From NCBI RefSeq assembly GCF_015767265.1, contig NZ_JADPIB010000001.1, forward strand, positions 1-64,000: a stretch of DNA of 64,000 nucleotides, written 5' to 3'. Position 1 is the first letter of the stretch. Each line of letters opens with the position of its first letter. Below are positions 46,501 to 54,368 of the stretch, piece by piece. The position numbers and the translations under genes are program-made. This DNA is from Aureivirga marina. Its GTDB lineage: Bacteria > Bacteroidota > Bacteroidia > Flavobacteriales > Flavobacteriaceae. The notes under the pieces are model-generated. The model was not told the origin of the DNA and ran no database searches. It worked only from the letters and a program-made list of their open reading frames with translations.

Positions 46501-46556
46501 CAAATCTAAAATATAATTTTGATTCTTGCAAACATTTTGCAAACATTTTGCAAACC
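46501..46556 (-). promoter_or_regulatory. Promoter TTG-N20-TAGATTTG overlapped by three 11-bp tandem repeats
   Basis: Minus strand: TAGATTTG at 46501-46508 and TTG at 46529-46531, 20-nt spacer, a close consensus match. Three direct repeats of TTGCAAACATT (plus-strand reading; 46526-46536, 46537-46547, and partial 46548-46556) overlap and extend upstream of the -33 element at helical period, as expected of activator or repressor sites. Confidence 0.72.
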
Positions 46557-46603
46557 ATATTTATTTTTATTTAAAAAATTCAACTATATCATTACTCTAA
46601 AAC

Positions 46604-46640
46604 AAAAAAATCCCCCACTCCAATAAAGAAGTGAGGGAGA
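46604..46640 (-). terminator. Terminator of the 46655 gene; copy of a repeated hairpin
   Basis: 11-bp stem with two G-U pairs (46611-46621 with 46628-46640 region). On the minus strand it is followed by seven T's. A 36-nt stretch (46606-46641) is identical to 47538-47573. Confidence 0.85.
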
Positions 46641-46654
46641 ATTTTTATATTTTT

Positions 46655-47500
46655 CTAAGAATCAACTTCTTCTTCTAATAAACTTTCTATTTTTAATTTT
46701 ATTTTGGATACTACAATTTGAATATCATTATCATAATCAAATACATTTAAACATTTATAAATATTTTCTTTATAATTATTTATTGATTCTCTATCATTCT
46801 CAGAAAAAGTTTCTTTAAAGTTTTCATTTAAAAAATTTAATGAGTCATTTAATCCTTTTAAATAATAATCTTTATTAAAATCATCTTCTTTTAATTTCTC
46901 ATATTCAAAATAATTATATAAAAATTGTAATTCAAAATTAAATCTCCCTATATAATCATCATTTTTTACACACATATCAATGGCTATTACAGATATATAA
47001 GACTTTTGTTCAAAATCAGATATAATCATTTCCCTTTTCTCTTCATGTATTTTTTCTATTTCAGAATTAATTTCTTTCTTTTCACTAGCAAAATCATCTT
47101 TAATTTCCTCTCTAAGTTTTTCAAAATTTTCTTTTTCTTCTTTTAATAATTTTTCAAGTTTCTTTTTTTCTATTATAAAATGTCGCCAACTTAATAAACC
47201 AGCAATCGCTAATATAATTCCAATAATTATTGAATAAATATTAGATAGTCCTGATAGAATGTCACTAAAAAAAGATTCTTTAGACATATGAACATCAACC
47301 TTATTCTCAATAGAATGAAACTTCTCTGTTAAAGATTTAATCTCATTTTCCAACTTTTCGTTTTTAGATTTTTCTGCTTCTAAATCTTTGTTTAGTTGTT
47401 CTATTTTATATTCGACGACAGATTTATCCTCTCCACCATCCTTCTGAAAAGCATTTACATTTAAAGAAATAAGGAATAAAAAAAGTAGTATTTTTTTCAT
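46655..47500 (-). CDS. Secreted/anchored coiled-coil protein, accessory (moron) gene
   Basis: 281 aa from the ATG at 47500. This start is chosen because it begins a signal peptide (MKKILLFLFLISLNVNAF); the 13 upstream in-frame residues overlap the promoter. Next are a coiled coil (about 28-65), a membrane helix (about 78-97, 'SIIIGIILAIAGLLSW'), a second coiled coil (about 100-160) and a C-terminal helical domain. Envelope-located and prophage-encoded, so an exclusion or host-surface role is possible but unproven. Own promoter and terminator. Confidence 0.62.
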   Translation of the reverse strand: MKKILLFLFLISLNVNAFQKDGGEDKSVVEYKIEQLNKDLEAEKSKNEKLENEIKSLTEKFHSIENKVDVHMSKESFFSDILSGLSNIYSIIIGIILAIAGLLSWRHFIIEKKKLEKLLKEEKENFEKLREEIKDDFASEKKEINSEIEKIHEEKREMIISDFEQKSYISVIAIDMCVKNDDYIGRFNFELQFLYNYFEYEKLKEDDFNKDYYLKGLNDSLNFLNENFKETFSENDRESINNYKENIYKCLNVFDYDNDIQIVVSKIKLKIESLLEEEVDS

Positions 47501-47527
47501 AGTGTGTGTTTTAAAATTTTTGTAAAC

Positions 47528-47555
47528 CAAATCTACCAAAAATCCCCCACTCCAA
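47528..47555 (-). promoter_or_regulatory. Promoter TTG-N17-TAGATTTG of the 46655-47500 gene
   Basis: Minus strand: TAGATTTG at 47528-47535, TTG at 47553-47555. The -33 box lies in the loop of the upstream gene's terminator, so one compact sequence ends one transcript and starts the next. The -7 box is 28 nt from the ATG, as in the 44566 gene. Confidence 0.65.
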
Positions 47556-47573
47556 TAAAGAAGTGAGGGAGAA
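47538..47573 (-). terminator. Terminator of the 47602 gene; second copy of the repeated hairpin
   Basis: Identical over 36 nt to 46606-46641. Stem 47543-47553 with 47560-47572 (two G-U pairs), T's following on the minus strand. A degenerate third copy is at 44590-44644. Confidence 0.82.
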
Positions 47574-47601
47574 ATAAAATGCTTGGTCGCAAATTTTTAA
47601 A

Positions 47602-48972
47602 TCACGATTTAGAAAGAAGTTCTTCCTTCTTCCCTTTCCAATATACCAGCCAATTTTTTCGATTTTCAATAACTGATTCTTTTGAATTGCTATTTACAGC
47701 TTCATCAATTTTCTTTTCATATTTACGAATCATATTATCAATATAAGATTCATTTACATGTTTGATTTCTCCAGTTGGCAATTTGTGTTCTACGGTATGA
47801 AGATCTTTTAAATCGGTTTTGGTTTCTCTGATAATTTTGGTTTCTATTTTTTGGTTTTCTTTTGGTTTTGGTTTTTGGTCTATCGCCTGTCTGGACACGG
47901 TTTGTTGTGGTTTTGGAAAATGGTTTTCTTTTGGTTTTGATTGGTCTGAAAGAACACTATTTTTAAAATCTTTGTTCCGTTTGTTGGACGCTTCAAAACC
48001 AATTTTATTATTGGTCGAATATGGTGTTTCAAGCGAACTTTCTATCTTCTGAAAATTCTGTGTTTCGATAATTTGTTTTTGATTTTCTACTGGAGTAGGA
48101 GTATAAAATTCTGAATATTGTTTTCCTGTTTCGATATCAAAACGCACTCGATAATGAATGCAAAGGAAAAAGAAAAATTGCGCTCCGATAGAAACCAAAC
48201 CTAAATTTGTTCCTTTTCTATAAGCTTCTTTGTTATAGTTCTGCATTGCTTCTTCATGCTTTTTGGTAGCTGAAGAAATCAATTGTTCGTTTTTCTTTTC
48301 GGCTAAATTTATTTTATCCAACATTTCCGATTGTAAAGCAATTTTCTGATTCAAAAGATTGTTATACGTTTCTGCATATTTATCATTTAACTTTCCTTTA
48401 TAACTTCTTTTTTTGAAATATTCTTTTGCATCCAAATCGGCAGTTTGAATTTGCGATTGATATCGGTTTTCTAGTTCTGAAATATTTATCAGTTTTGGAT
48501 CTTGTGTTACTGGAGGATTTCCGACAACTTCAACAATATTAAAACTTCCTGAAAAACTTGCAAAAACACTGATTGTTGTAAGAACCAAAATCCAAATACT
48601 ATCTAATACAATTCTTTTGTATTTAAATCCATATTTAATAATATCTTTCATGATTTCTGGAGCATATTTTTGTTGATACAACTCTTTGCAGATTGAAAAA
48701 ATAAGTGTAAAAACTGTGCTTATAATTTCAGAATAGGGAAGTTTATACAAAAAACCATACATGAAAAAATAGATTGCTGAAAACTCTGTAATAATCGAAA
48801 TTATTTGACTTCCCCAAGAAGCATATTTTGCCATTTGCTTTTTGAAAAAGTTTCGTTCTTCATAGGTTTTTGGGCGTAAACTTTCATAAATACGTTCGTA
48901 TTCTTTTGACTGCTCAAACTGATTTCGCTTTTCATCAAAAACATCTTCATTGGATAATATAAATTTTCCCAT
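47602..48972 (-). CDS. Polytopic coiled-coil membrane protein (unknown)
   Basis: 456 aa: four hydrophobic segments (about 55-75, 80-98, 118-142 and 255-275), a periplasm-sized coiled coil between the third and fourth, and a long hydrophilic Gln/Lys/Pro-rich C-terminal tail. The TM-coil-TM layout resembles mobile-element or phage membrane proteins, but no family was recognised. It is translated 2 nt after the 68-aa gene, with which it shares the XRE-controlled promoter region at 49268-49324. Confidence 0.6.
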   Translation of the reverse strand: MGKFILSNEDVFDEKRNQFEQSKEYERIYESLRPKTYEERNFFKKQMAKYASWGSQIISIITEFSAIYFFMYGFLYKLPYSEIISTVFTLIFSICKELYQQKYAPEIMKDIIKYGFKYKRIVLDSIWILVLTTISVFASFSGSFNIVEVVGNPPVTQDPKLINISELENRYQSQIQTADLDAKEYFKKRSYKGKLNDKYAETYNNLLNQKIALQSEMLDKINLAEKKNEQLISSATKKHEEAMQNYNKEAYRKGTNLGLVSIGAQFFFFLCIHYRVRFDIETGKQYSEFYTPTPVENQKQIIETQNFQKIESSLETPYSTNNKIGFEASNKRNKDFKNSVLSDQSKPKENHFPKPQQTVSRQAIDQKPKPKENQKIETKIIRETKTDLKDLHTVEHKLPTGEIKHVNESYIDNMIRKYEKKIDEAVNSNSKESVIENRKNWLVYWKGKKEELLSKS

Positions 48973-48974
48973 GA

Positions 48975-49181
48975 CTATACTATTTTCATTTTCGCTACAT
49001 ATATTGTATTAACTTCTTTTTTAGATTTCTTCTTTTTTTTCTTCTTTTTCTTTTTTGGCTTGGTGTAGGTAAGGTGTTCTCCATTCATGATGTCTCTTTC
49101 TCTTTCAGCTTCTTCTAATTCTTTATACAGTTCTTTTAACTCTGCTGTCAATTTTGCTAATTCTTGTGCTTTTGGACTCAT
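48975..49181 (-). CDS. Small Lys-rich coiled-coil protein
   Basis: 68 aa: N-terminal heptad-like helix ('AKLTAELKELYKELEEAERE'), then a run of ten lysines (about 43-52), then a short tail. 2 nt before the 456-aa membrane protein gene, so probably its partner. The lysine run may bind nucleic acid or membrane phosphate. Function unknown. Confidence 0.55.
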   Translation of the reverse strand: MSPKAQELAKLTAELKELYKELEEAERERDIMNGEHLTYTKPKKKKKKKKKKSKKEVNTIYVAKMKIV

Positions 49182-49213
49182 AACTGATATATTTTATTTA
49201 TTGAATAATTTCA

Positions 49214-49242
49214 TTGATGAATAATCTTTTTTCCTATTTTTG
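49214..49242 (+). promoter_or_regulatory. Promoter of the XRE regulator (TTG-N18-TATTTTTG)
   Basis: TTG at 49214-49216 and TATTTTTG at 49235-49242, 18-nt spacer. The transcript would begin about 85 nt before the ATG at 49336 and run through the operator repeats. Confidence 0.6.
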
Positions 49243-49267
49243 CTATATAGTAAAATAAATTATACGT

Positions 49268-49324
49268 CAAACTTATAAAATATTTTCCATTAAAACACAA
49301 TTAATGGAAAAAATATTTTCCATT
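49268..49324 (-). promoter_or_regulatory. Divergent promoter with operator repeats for the 68-aa/456-aa genes
   Basis: Minus-strand promoter TAAGTTTG (49268-49275) and TTG (49298-49300), spacer 22. An inverted repeat TTTTCCATTAA (49283-49293) / TTAATGGAAAA (49301-49311) straddles the -33 box. A 14-bp direct copy AAATATTTTCCATT occurs at 49278-49291 and 49311-49324, 33 bp apart (three helical turns). These look like binding sites for the adjacent XRE protein. Confidence 0.65.
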
Positions 49325-49335
49325 GAACTTGAAAA

Positions 49336-49644
49336 ATGACAAAATTAAGGTTAAGAGAAGTTTTAAAAGAAAAGAAAGTTTCATTTGAAAAATTAATGGA
49401 ATTGATGGAATTAAAGGGTAATAGTATTACTAGAGCAACCATTAGTAATATTGTAAATAAAAAGAATAGTCCTAAATTAGAAACGCTAGAGAATATTGCA
49501 GATGCATTGAATATTAATCTAGTTGATTTATTTGAACAAGAAATAGAAGAAGAAAAAAGACCTTTTGGTGTTATTTCATATGATGGTGTTGAATATGTAA
49601 TTAAGAGTGAAGAGGATTTAAAAGAATTAATGAAAAAGTTTTGA
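49336..49644 (+). CDS. XRE-family transcriptional regulator
   Basis: 102 aa with an N-terminal helix-turn-helix of the Cro/CI type (about 5-62: 'LREVLKEKKVSFEKLMELM', 'ITRATISNIVNKKNSPKLETL', 'IADALNINLVDLFEQ') and a short C-terminal beta segment. It is divergent from the 68-aa and 456-aa genes, with operator-like repeats in the shared 154-bp gap, so it most likely represses them and itself. It is too short for a cleavable CI repressor. It has its own terminator. Confidence 0.82.
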   Translation: MTKLRLREVLKEKKVSFEKLMELMELKGNSITRATISNIVNKKNSPKLETLENIADALNINLVDLFEQEIEEEKRPFGVISYDGVEYVIKSEEDLKELMKKF

Positions 49645-49717
49645 TTCTTTTTTAGCATGAACGTAACACAATAAAACTCGAACAGTATTTAAATTATAGA
49701 CATAGAATTTTTACTGA

Positions 49718-49748
49718 AAAAAACCTCCAGGCTAGTTGGAGGTTTTTT
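49718..49748 (+). terminator. Terminator of the XRE regulator gene
   Basis: Stem AAAAAACCTCCA / TGGAGGTTTTTT with a 7-nt loop, T run after it. Confidence 0.88.
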
Positions 49749-49812
49749 GTTTGTATGAAAGTTTTGCATCTTAAAATAATTATCTTGCATATATAAAATA
49801 TAAAAAAATATA

Positions 49813-50388
49813 ATGACTCAAGAAAAATTCACAAAAAGGCTTTTTGTTTATCAATCATTAATAAATCAACCATTAAATGAAATAAGCTTTTATTCAAAAA
49901 TTAAAGAGAACAATATCTTTTTAGATGATAAGGACAAAGAAGAATATTTATCATCTTTTAAAAATATAACTTTTAGAGATGTATTGAAAATCGAATCTAA
50001 AAAAATAAAAGATTGTGCAAATATATATTTAGATGCAAAATTAGTAGATGATACAGATAAAGAATATTTATTAATTCATAATGAATTTTCGATATTTATA
50101 TACTTAAAATTATTTAATGATTGTTTTGAACAAATAAAAAATTATATCCAATTTTTAAAAAAATATAGTTTAAATCATCCAAATATTGTATTAATTGAAG
50201 GTGATAAAATAAAAATAAGAAAAGAATATTTAAAATTGGAAAATCCGAATTATATTATAGCAAATACTTTACTTGATGCAGGTCGATTTTTCAAAGAAGA
50301 AGATGATGTATTTTCAGTATTAAGTTTAGAAGCGATTAATAATTTTAATAATTACCAATTTAATTTTGAAGTTGTGAAATTAAATTAA
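49813..50388 (+). CDS. Hypothetical protein next to the XRE regulator
   Basis: 191 aa, no signal or membrane segment, very Asn/Lys/Ile-rich ('RDVLKIESKKIKDCANIYL', 'LKLFNDCFEQIKNYIQFLKK'). No family recognised. On the plus strand between two terminators, opposite to the late genes, so it is independently expressed and may be active in the lysogen. It faces the three-gene defence-like module end to end. Confidence 0.55.
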   Translation: MTQEKFTKRLFVYQSLINQPLNEISFYSKIKENNIFLDDKDKEEYLSSFKNITFRDVLKIESKKIKDCANIYLDAKLVDDTDKEYLLIHNEFSIFIYLKLFNDCFEQIKNYIQFLKKYSLNHPNIVLIEGDKIKIRKEYLKLENPNYIIANTLLDAGRFFKEEDDVFSVLSLEAINNFNNYQFNFEVVKLN

Positions 50389-50439
50389 TAATTATTTTTT
50401 TTCATATAAAATCTAAGAAACTTTTTACTTTAAAAAGTT

Positions 50440-50477
50440 ATCCCACCAGTTGCGCAAAATTTGGTGGGATTTTTTTC
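50440..50477. terminator. Terminator between the 49813 gene and the effector gene
   Basis: Stem ATCCCACCA (50440-50448) with TGGTGGGAT (50462-50470), 13-nt loop, T7 on the plus strand. It lies between convergent genes and could also slow minus-strand transcripts. Confidence 0.85.
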
Positions 50478-51184
50478 TATTGATTATTCATATTAACTAA
50501 AATATGATATAAATACACTTCTTTCTGGTTTCTATTATGAAATGTTTTGTAAATTAAAATATCAGCAAAATTGAATTTTTCTATTTTTTCAAGTTTTGAC
50601 TTTTTGTATTTAAAATCAAAATTATTAATATATGTGTAATATTTTACAGAAAATGTTTCAAATTGTTTTCCTGAATAATAAATCAATATATAATTTTCAT
50701 TGAGTCCAACTGTATCATAAACAAAAAGTTTATCTATATGAAGTTTAATATAGTTTTTATTCAAAGATGTTAAATTTAGAGCTTCTATTATTGATAAAGG
50801 TTTATCAAATCTATCATAAATGTAAATATCTATTTCACCACTATTTTTTCCACCATGTGATGTTCCCATTCTTGTTTGGTCTTTGGCTATAAATTTTTGT
50901 GTGGAACTAATTCCATCTGCAATATAAGTGTTTCTTGAATCTTCAGATTTTGAAATATCATTTTCATGAGTTTTTTCTCCTATATATACAAAATTAGATT
51001 GTAGTCTAAAACAAGCTAAAACAATAACTGTAAGTAAATCGCTTTTATTTAAGTAATTAATTATCAAATTAAAGACATCTATTGGATTGGATAAATCAAT
51101 ATCTTTTATGTCATTCTGAAGAAATTCTAAATTAATATTTGGATTAACTTTTACTAAACCATCTAGTATAAATTCTATCTGAAG
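50477..51184 (-). CDS. C-terminal half of the frameshifted effector, nuclease-like
   Basis: A 235-residue segment open only in the -1 frame relative to the gene above, beginning right after the A10 run with 'LQIEFILDGLVKVNPNINLE'. A TTG at 51067 could start a shorter form of 196 aa. It contains 'NSGEIDIYIYDRFDKPL' followed by 'SIIEALNL', a spacing of acidic residues like PD-(D/E)xK or related nuclease cores, though the usual Lys is Leu. Later it has 'KLFVYDTVGLNENYILIYY'. It belongs with 51175-52236 as one protein of about 586 aa. The nuclease call is a motif-level guess. Confidence 0.55.
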   Translation of the reverse strand, partial: LQIEFILDGLVKVNPNINLEFLQNDIKDIDLSNPIDVFNLIINYLNKSDLLTVIVLACFRLQSNFVYIGEKTHENDISKSEDSRNTYIADGISSTQKFIAKDQTRMGTSHGGKNSGEIDIYIYDRFDKPLSIIEALNLTSLNKNYIKLHIDKLFVYDTVGLNENYILIYYSGKQFETFSVKYYTYINNFDFKYKKSKLEKIEKFNFADILIYKTFHNRNQKEVYLYHILVNMNNQ

Positions 51185-52236
51185 TTTTTTTTTTGAGAAT
51201 TATCACCCAAAAGATTATTTACATATTCTAAAAATTCAATCTGATTTTTATCTATATTTTTTTCTTTTTCACAATTTAAAAGTATTTCAATCTTTTTCTT
51301 TTCATACTGAAAATTACAATTAAAATAATCATTCAACATAAATTTCTTATTATAACTTTCAAAATTATTAAAAGTATCGATATTATAAATTTTATGTTCA
51401 ATTTCATTGTATTGAATATTACAGAAATTTATATACATTTCATTAAATTTCTGTTCAAAATCTAACCAGTGATTTGGTTTCTCATTTAATATATCCTGAA
51501 CAGAATCTACCATTTTAAAGAAATAGAATTGGATATTTGTATCTTGATCTTCAGTTATATTTAAATTATAAAGTTGTTTAGTAAATAATTTTTTAGATAA
51601 ATTATTTATAAGTTTTTGATTAGAGTCTTCAAAATTATTTTTTAAAAAATTTAGGTTTAATAATGAAAAATCTAAATAAAATTCATGATTAACTTGATTT
51701 TCTATTTCCATCATAGATTTTCGAAAACATGAGCAACTTTCCTCAAAATATGATATAGCTTCATTTTTTTCTTTAGCTAAAATTGCTTTTTGAATTTTAA
51801 TTAAACCTAATTTTTCATTTGATAATGTTGAGATTTCTAAGTTATCTGAATTTGAATTTTTTAAAAAAATCTCTTCAATATCTTTCTTTTCTGAAGAATA
51901 AAATAAAAATAATTTTCTTAATCTTTTTAAATTTAAAAAAGTGTTTTTTTCTTTATCAATTTCAGCTTCTATATCATACCAGTCATCTATTAATAAGCTT
52001 AAAGCTCTTCTTTTACTAATTATTTGATTAAAAACTAATTCAATATAACTCTCTAATGCTAATTCTCTAATATATTTTTCTTCACTTTCATCAAATATTA
52101 TTTGTTTAAGAAATTTATGTATTTTATTTTCATCTAAATTGTTGATTTCTGCAATAAAAATCTTCCTTTCAAAAAAATTATGTTTTTGAAAGGAATTAAA
52201 TTTTTTAAATTCATTTTTAAGAATAATATTATTCAT
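51175..52236 (-). CDS. N-terminal half of the module's adaptor/effector protein
   Basis: 353 aa in the unshifted frame, ending 'SQKKNFR' just after the A10 run. Mostly alpha-helical with HEAT/TPR-like character ('YIRELALESYIELVFNQIIS', 'FRKSMMEIENQVNHE'). It is 2 nt after the SMC-like ATPase gene, so it is part of the same operon. It probably mediates binding to the ATPase and presents the C-terminal domain at 50477-51184. No family recognised with certainty. Confidence 0.6.
   Translation of the reverse strand: MNNIILKNEFKKFNSFQKHNFFERKIFIAEINNLDENKIHKFLKQIIFDESEEKYIRELALESYIELVFNQIISKRRALSLLIDDWYDIEAEIDKEKNTFLNLKRLRKLFLFYSSEKKDIEEIFLKNSNSDNLEISTLSNEKLGLIKIQKAILAKEKNEAISYFEESCSCFRKSMMEIENQVNHEFYLDFSLLNLNFLKNNFEDSNQKLINNLSKKLFTKQLYNLNITEDQDTNIQFYFFKMVDSVQDILNEKPNHWLDFEQKFNEMYINFCNIQYNEIEHKIYNIDTFNNFESYNKKFMLNDYFNCNFQYEKKKIEILLNCEKEKNIDKNQIEFLEYVNNLLGDNSQKKNFR
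51185..51194 (-). other. Frameshift site: run of ten A's ending in slippery A AAA AAC
   Basis: On the coding (minus) strand the sequence reads CAA AAA AAA AAC TTC AGA TAG in frame 0. A -1 slip on A AAA AAC continues as CTT CAG ATA GAA into the open downstream frame. It could be programmed ribosomal or transcriptional slippage, phase variation by A-run length, or a one-base sequencing or mutational deletion. Confidence 0.7.
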
Positions 52237-52238
52237 AA

Positions 52239-54368
52239 TTAAAATACAAATTCATTCTCAGGGAATATTTTTTCATTTTTAACAACACCTTCAAAACTTC
52301 TTTCAGCAGTTCCAATTAAAATTTGAAGTTCATCACCATGCTTATCATTAATATCTTTTAATTTATTAATAAGTCCTGTTAAATAACTAGAATCACCTTC
52401 TTCTTTACTTGGACTATCAATAACTAAAAATTTAACATGCTTACCAAAATTGTATTGAATATCCAATTGTATTAATGATAAGTAAAAAGCTAATTTAACT
52501 CTTAATTGTTCACCTTCAGCAATATTACTAAATTGAATTATTTCGTCTGACTGTATAAAATTAATATTTAATTTTTTATCTATTTTAATTTCAGAAATAG
52601 AATTTAATCCAAACATTTTTAATTCTTGTAGCATTAAACCTGAAAGTTCTGTTAAAATTTTAGAAGATTTCTCATATCTTAAATCTGTTAACTTTATAAT
52701 TGCATCTTCCAATAAAGAAATTTTGATATCATAATTTTCTTCTTCTATATTAACATCATTATTTGCTAAATTATTTAGCTTGTTATTAAGTTCTCCTTTT
52801 TTTTCTAAAAGAGAATCTTTTTCTTTTCTAATTGTACCATTTTCTAATTGAATTAATTTTTTTTCTGATTGAATTATTTCATTAATTTTTAAAACTATTT
52901 TATCAATAGGTAATATTTTTCTAATTTTCCCTTCTATTAAAATTATTTCATTATAAACATTGTTATAATTTAAATCATTTTTGTCAATTTCATTAAGTGC
53001 TTCATCTATTCTTTTTTGATCACTAATTAAATTTTCTTCTAAGCGTTTTATTTTTGATTCATAACTTTCTTTTCTTTCTAAAATATTTATTGGAGTTTTA
53101 TCAATACTCTCATTGCATAATGAACAACATTCTTTTTCTAAAGCTTCTTTTTTCTTTTCTTCTGTAATTTCTTTTTCACATTTAGGGCACTTTACTATAT
53201 CCAAATTTGCAAAAAACACATTATATTCATTATATTCCTTTAAGTCTGCTATACTTTTTTTAGTCTTATTAAGTTTAGTTTGGTATTCATCTTTATCAAT
53301 AATTAAAGAATCTTTAGTATTTCTAATTGATCTTAATTTATTATTCAAATTAATTTTTTGATTTTTTAATGAACTTACCTCTTCATATTCTTTAAGTAAT
53401 ATTTTTTTCTTTACTAATAAATCATTTAAATTTATATCAGATTCTAATAAATTATCAATTTCTTGTAGTCTATTATTTAAAATATCTAAATTCTTTCTAA
53501 TCTCCTCTTTTTTCCTCTCTACATTCATCTTATTTTTAAATATAGCGTTGTTTAATTCAGCTCGATTAGATTTCATAAAATCTCTTTTAAGTGATAATTG
53601 ATTTATTGGATAAGTAAAATCTAACCCCAAAAGGTTTTGAAACATTTTATTTGGTTGGTTACCATAAACTAATTCACTACTATCTTTAGACTCTAGAAAT
53701 ATCGATTTAAAGTATGTTTTCCAACTTGCTCTTGATTCTTTTAAGCCCGTTTGATCTTTATTTGAATTTTTCTGTGTCCAATTTAAACTATAATAGGAAA
53801 ATTCTTTAAAAAAAAAGTTTTCTATTTTATTAGTATAATCAGAAACACTTGTTGAGTCAATTATGAATATTTCTTTTTGGTTATAATCCTCAAATTCTTT
53901 TAGATTTTTTGCGGTACCAAAAAAAAGTTTTGCTCTTAGAGATTTTTTTGAAAGATCTAAAAAAATAGTGTATTTCTTTTCATTAATTCTAAAATTTAAA
54001 AAAACTTGATTAACCCATTTTTTCACATCTGCTTTTAATGAACTATTACTTCCTGTTAATGCAAATTTTATAAATTTTAAAACAGAAGATTTACCTCTTA
54101 AATTATCTGCAATAAAAATATTTATTCCATTATTATATTCATGGGTAAAATTTATTTCTGTATTATCAATATTTTGTTCTTTAAGAGTATTAATTTTTAA
54201 TCCATAAAGATGAATTGTATCTATTTTTAATCTTTTGCCCGATGAGGTAGAACTATCATATTCATAATCTTCTTTTTCACCTAATAATTTGTCAATTTCA
54301 TCAATTGGTAAATGATTAGAATATTTTTTATAGAATTTATCTTTAAAATTATTATAATTGAAATTCAT
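52239..54368 (-). CDS. SMC/Rad50-like ATPase (ABC-three-component / Lamassu LmuB-like)
   Basis: 709 aa. Walker A near 86-96 (IADNLRGKSSVLK), long coiled coil about 260-540, ABC signature near 616-625 (IAEGEQLRVK) and Walker B near 644-653 (FLVIDSPSKEE). The coiled-coil apex carries two CxxC pairs, C394/C397 (CPKC) and C415/C418 (CSLC), enough for a complete zinc site in one chain, unlike the single CxxC of a Rad50 hook. It is the ATPase core of DNA-sensing defence systems of this build. It overlaps the winged-helix gene by 4 nt. Confidence 0.8.
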   Translation of the reverse strand: MNFNYNNFKDKFYKKYSNHLPIDEIDKLLGEKEDYEYDSSTSSGKRLKIDTIHLYGLKINTLKEQNIDNTEINFTHEYNNGINIFIADNLRGKSSVLKFIKFALTGSNSSLKADVKKWVNQVFLNFRINEKKYTIFLDLSKKSLRAKLFFGTAKNLKEFEDYNQKEIFIIDSTSVSDYTNKIENFFFKEFSYYSLNWTQKNSNKDQTGLKESRASWKTYFKSIFLESKDSSELVYGNQPNKMFQNLLGLDFTYPINQLSLKRDFMKSNRAELNNAIFKNKMNVERKKEEIRKNLDILNNRLQEIDNLLESDINLNDLLVKKKILLKEYEEVSSLKNQKINLNNKLRSIRNTKDSLIIDKDEYQTKLNKTKKSIADLKEYNEYNVFFANLDIVKCPKCEKEITEEKKKEALEKECCSLCNESIDKTPINILERKESYESKIKRLEENLISDQKRIDEALNEIDKNDLNYNNVYNEIILIEGKIRKILPIDKIVLKINEIIQSEKKLIQLENGTIRKEKDSLLEKKGELNNKLNNLANNDVNIEEENYDIKISLLEDAIIKLTDLRYEKSSKILTELSGLMLQELKMFGLNSISEIKIDKKLNINFIQSDEIIQFSNIAEGEQLRVKLAFYLSLIQLDIQYNFGKHVKFLVIDSPSKEEGDSSYLTGLINKLKDINDKHGDELQILIGTAERSFEGVVKNEKIFPENEFVF

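Noticed and set aside
46526-46556. Possible CRISPR array (tandem repeats)
   Set aside because: Repeat unit is 11 bp with no spacers and overlaps a promoter; no other regularly spaced repeats and no cas genes were seen.
47501-47539. Longer start (47539) for the secreted coiled-coil protein
   Set aside because: It would place the promoter inside the coding region and bury the signal peptide; the ATG at 47500 gives a proper signal peptide.
51067-51067. TTG at 51067 as the natural start of an independent 196-aa gene
   Set aside because: The frame is open and protein-like upstream to the A10 run and continues the preceding operon gene, so a split single gene is simpler.
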